Shown here one piece after another: positions 7,027 to 8,517 of a stretch of 8,517 nucleotides of DNA; the first letter of the stretch is position 1, and each line of letters starts with the position of its first letter. The notes under the pieces are model-generated. The model saw nothing but the letters and a program-made list of their open reading frames with translations. It ran no database searches and was not told where the DNA came from. The translations under genes and the position numbers were made by a program. The DNA is from JBCCEV01 sp039030125 (GTDB taxonomy: Bacteria; Pseudomonadota; Gammaproteobacteria; Ga0077536), in assembly GCA_039030125.1 (NCBI GenBank), contig JBCCEV010000170.1, positions 1 through 8,517 of the forward strand. Reading direction: 5' to 3'.

Positions 7027-7040
7027 TTTGTGTCTCTTCA

Positions 7041-7083
7041 AGGTCCTGGCTGTGGTGTTATCGGCCACTTGCAACAGGAGCCT
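7041..7083 (+). promoter_or_regulatory. Shine-Dalgarno-sequestering hairpin of the thiC leader (riboswitch expression platform)
   Basis: AGGTCCTG at 7041-7048 can pair with CAGGAGCCT at 7075-7083 as 3 + 5 base pairs around a single bulged G (7080). An inner stem, GTGG (7052-7055) with CCAC (7065-7068), may add to it. The 3' arm contains AGGAG (7076-7080), the thiC Shine-Dalgarno 6 nt before the ATG. There is no T-run after the structure, so control by blocking translation is more likely than transcription termination. Which alternative pairing frees the site when TPP is absent could not be resolved by eye. Confidence 0.6.
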
Positions 7084-7086
7084 ATC

Positions 7087-8517
7087 ATGAGTGCAGTACC
7101 CGGCAGCCATTCCAATGTAGAGCTTGATCCGGACGTCCGGAAAAATCACGCGCGCTCCAAAAAGATCTACGTCCAGGGTTCCAGAGATGATATTCAGGTG
7201 CCAATGCGGGAAGTGGAGCTCAACGATACGCATGGCTTTAATGATTCAGTAACCCATAACGGCAGCGTTGTTGTTTACGACACTTCGGGGCCCTACACGG
7301 ATCCGGCGACCACCATCGATATAACAACCGGGCTCGCACCGTTGCGCGGGGCTTGGATAGCCGAGCGTGGTGACACCACGGCCGCAATTCGTGCCCTCAG
7401 CGATGGGTCCCAAGTTCGCTGCGAGGTGGGCAAGCCCGGCGTGTCGGTGACCCAGATGGCTTACGCGCGGCGGGGCGAAATCACCCCCGAAATGGAATTT
7501 GTCGCGATCCGGGAGAATATGAAGCTTGAAGCCATGCGTGAGGCCTTTGGCACTATCGGCCGCTATCACGCTGGCGACCCGATGGGCGCCGCGATCCCAG
7601 AGCAGGTGACGCCCGAATTCGTGCGCGATGAGATTGCGCGGGGCCGTGCCATCATCCCGGCCAACATCAATCACCCTGAGACCGAGCCGATGATCATCGG
7701 TCGTAATTTTTTGGTCAAAATCAACGCCAATATTGGCAACTCAGCCGTGTCGTCGTCCATCGCCGAAGAAGTTCAAAAAATGACCTGGTCAACCCGCTGG
7801 GGAGCCGACACGGTGATGGATCTTTCTACCGGCAAGGACATTCACGAGACGCGCGAATGGATCGTCCGAAACTCGCCGGTGCCGATCGGCACCGTTCCAA
7901 TCTATCAGGCGCTGGAAAAAGTAGGCGGCAAAGCCGAGGAGCTTAGCTGGGAAATCTATCGCGACTGCCTCATCGAACAAGCGCAACAAGGCGTCGACTA
8001 TTTCACGATTCATGCAGGCGTACGTTTGCCTTACGTACCGCTCACTGCGAAGCGCCTGACCGGTATTGTTTCCCGAGGCGGATCGATCTTGGCGAAATGG
8101 TGTTTGGCCCATCACAAAGAGAATTTTCTCTATACCCATTTCGAAGACATCTGTGAAATTATGAAGGCCTACGACGTTTCTTTCTCGTTGGGAGATGGTT
8201 TGCGGCCAGGGTGTATATCCGATGCCAACGACGAGGCGCAATTCGCCGAACTGGAAACACTGGGTGAATTGACGAAAGTAGCGTGGGAACATGATGTGCA
8301 GGTGATGATCGAAGGACCTGGGCATGTCCCAATGCATCTCATCAAGCAAAATATGGACAAGCAGCTTGACAGTTGTGGAGAATCGCAGTTCTACACACTC
8401 GGGCCGTTAACAACAGACATCTCTCCCGGCTACAAGAACTCCGTAACCTATCTAACACTTCCACTGACTTCTTCAAACCATGCTTCGACTTCAACTCATC
8501 TACTATTTACCCGATAT
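7087..8517 (+). CDS. thiC: Phosphomethylpyrimidine synthase ThiC (C-terminus absent; open at the right edge)
   Basis: ThiC is a radical-SAM-type enzyme that converts 5-aminoimidazole ribotide to the hydroxymethylpyrimidine phosphate half of thiamine. The 477 codons present match the family through about codon 449. Segments visible in order include VPMREVEL, YDTSGPYTDP, GLAPLRGAWI, PANINHPETEPMIIGRNF, IGNSAVSSSIAEEV, TVMDLSTGKDIHETREWI, GVDYFTIHAGVRL, SRGGS, SLGDGLRPG (367-375), EGPGHVPM (409-416) and FYTLGPLTTDISPGY (435-449). From codon 450 the sequence no longer resembles ThiC, where DHITxxIGAAMIGWFG-type sequence is expected. The [4Fe-4S]-binding CxxCxxxxC motif near residue 570 would lie beyond the window in any case. 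The ATG at 7087 has a strong AGGAG 6 nt upstream. It is controlled by the TPP riboswitch directly upstream. Whether the gene is intact cannot be judged here. Confidence 0.94.
   Translation, partial: MSAVPGSHSNVELDPDVRKNHARSKKIYVQGSRDDIQVPMREVELNDTHGFNDSVTHNGSVVVYDTSGPYTDPATTIDITTGLAPLRGAWIAERGDTTAAIRALSDGSQVRCEVGKPGVSVTQMAYARRGEITPEMEFVAIRENMKLEAMREAFGTIGRYHAGDPMGAAIPEQVTPEFVRDEIARGRAIIPANINHPETEPMIIGRNFLVKINANIGNSAVSSSIAEEVQKMTWSTRWGADTVMDLSTGKDIHETREWIVRNSPVPIGTVPIYQALEKVGGKAEELSWEIYRDCLIEQAQQGVDYFTIHAGVRLPYVPLTAKRLTGIVSRGGSILAKWCLAHHKENFLYTHFEDICEIMKAYDVSFSLGDGLRPGCISDANDEAQFAELETLGELTKVAWEHDVQVMIEGPGHVPMHLIKQNMDKQLDSCGESQFYTLGPLTTDISPGYKNSVTYLTLPLTSSNHASTSTHLLFTRY
8434..8517. other. Terminal 84 bp not matching ThiC (breakpoint or contig-end artefact)
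   Basis: The thiC frame stays open here, but the 28 translated residues (starting KNSVTYLTLPL) do not fit the strongly conserved ThiC sequence expected after TTDIxPGY. Composition also changes: by count the stretch has only 6 G and 27 C in 84 bases, about 39 percent GC, and codons such as CTA, ACT and TCA replace the GC-rich codons used before. The three minus-strand frames all contain stops. It may be the edge of an insertion or recombination event, or a chimeric or low-quality contig end. Confidence 0.6.

Noticed and set aside
7246..7674. 142-aa open frame on the minus strand inside thiC
   Set aside because: It is antisense to conserved ThiC sequence and has no Shine-Dalgarno or family signature.
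7789..8349. 186-aa open frame on the minus strand inside thiC
   Set aside because: It lies fully antisense to strongly conserved ThiC coding sequence and its translation resembles no protein family. It is best explained as a shadow of GC-rich coding sequence.

Overview
This window looks like chromosomal DNA of a Gram-negative proteobacterium, most likely a gammaproteobacterium. It encodes inner-core lipopolysaccharide (LPS) enzymes (fused HldE, HldD, Kdo transferase WaaA), a TolC-type outer-membrane channel and a TPP-riboswitch-controlled thiC. Base composition is moderately GC-rich, in the mid-50s percent by eye. No genus can be named from the sequence alone. There are no RNA genes, insertion sequences, CRISPR arrays or phage genes, and the content reads as core rather than accessory genome.

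Layout. Positions 1-196 (minus) hold the 5' end of a secreted DUF3108-like protein that runs off the left edge. Positions 286-3991 (plus) hold a compact three-gene unit, hldE-hldD-waaA. HldE makes ADP-D,D-heptose, HldD epimerises it to ADP-L,D-heptose for the LPS inner core, and WaaA adds the Kdo residues to lipid A on which that heptose is placed. hldE and hldD overlap by 4 nt, and waaA follows after 29 nt. waaA converges on, and overlaps by 29 bp, an isochorismatase-family hydrolase (3963-4541, minus). A 140-bp gap with one small hairpin separates this from tolC (4682-6109, minus). tolC starts on the last base of the stop codon of a Pcm-like methyltransferase gene (6109-6762, minus).

The 6763-7086 region is the divergent control region between pcm-like and thiC. 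It has a good sigma-70-type promoter on the plus strand, a perfect minus-strand -10 hexamer overlapping it, a textbook TPP riboswitch aptamer, and a hairpin that covers the thiC ribosome binding site. thiC runs from 7087 to the right edge. Its predicted protein matches ThiC through about codon 449 and then abruptly stops resembling the family for the last 84 bases.

I found no convincing undescribed multi-gene system. The points most worth checking are the abrupt loss of ThiC similarity at about 8434, the riboswitch expression platform, and the Pcm-like protein that lacks the usual Pcm substrate-site motif and is translationally linked to TolC.
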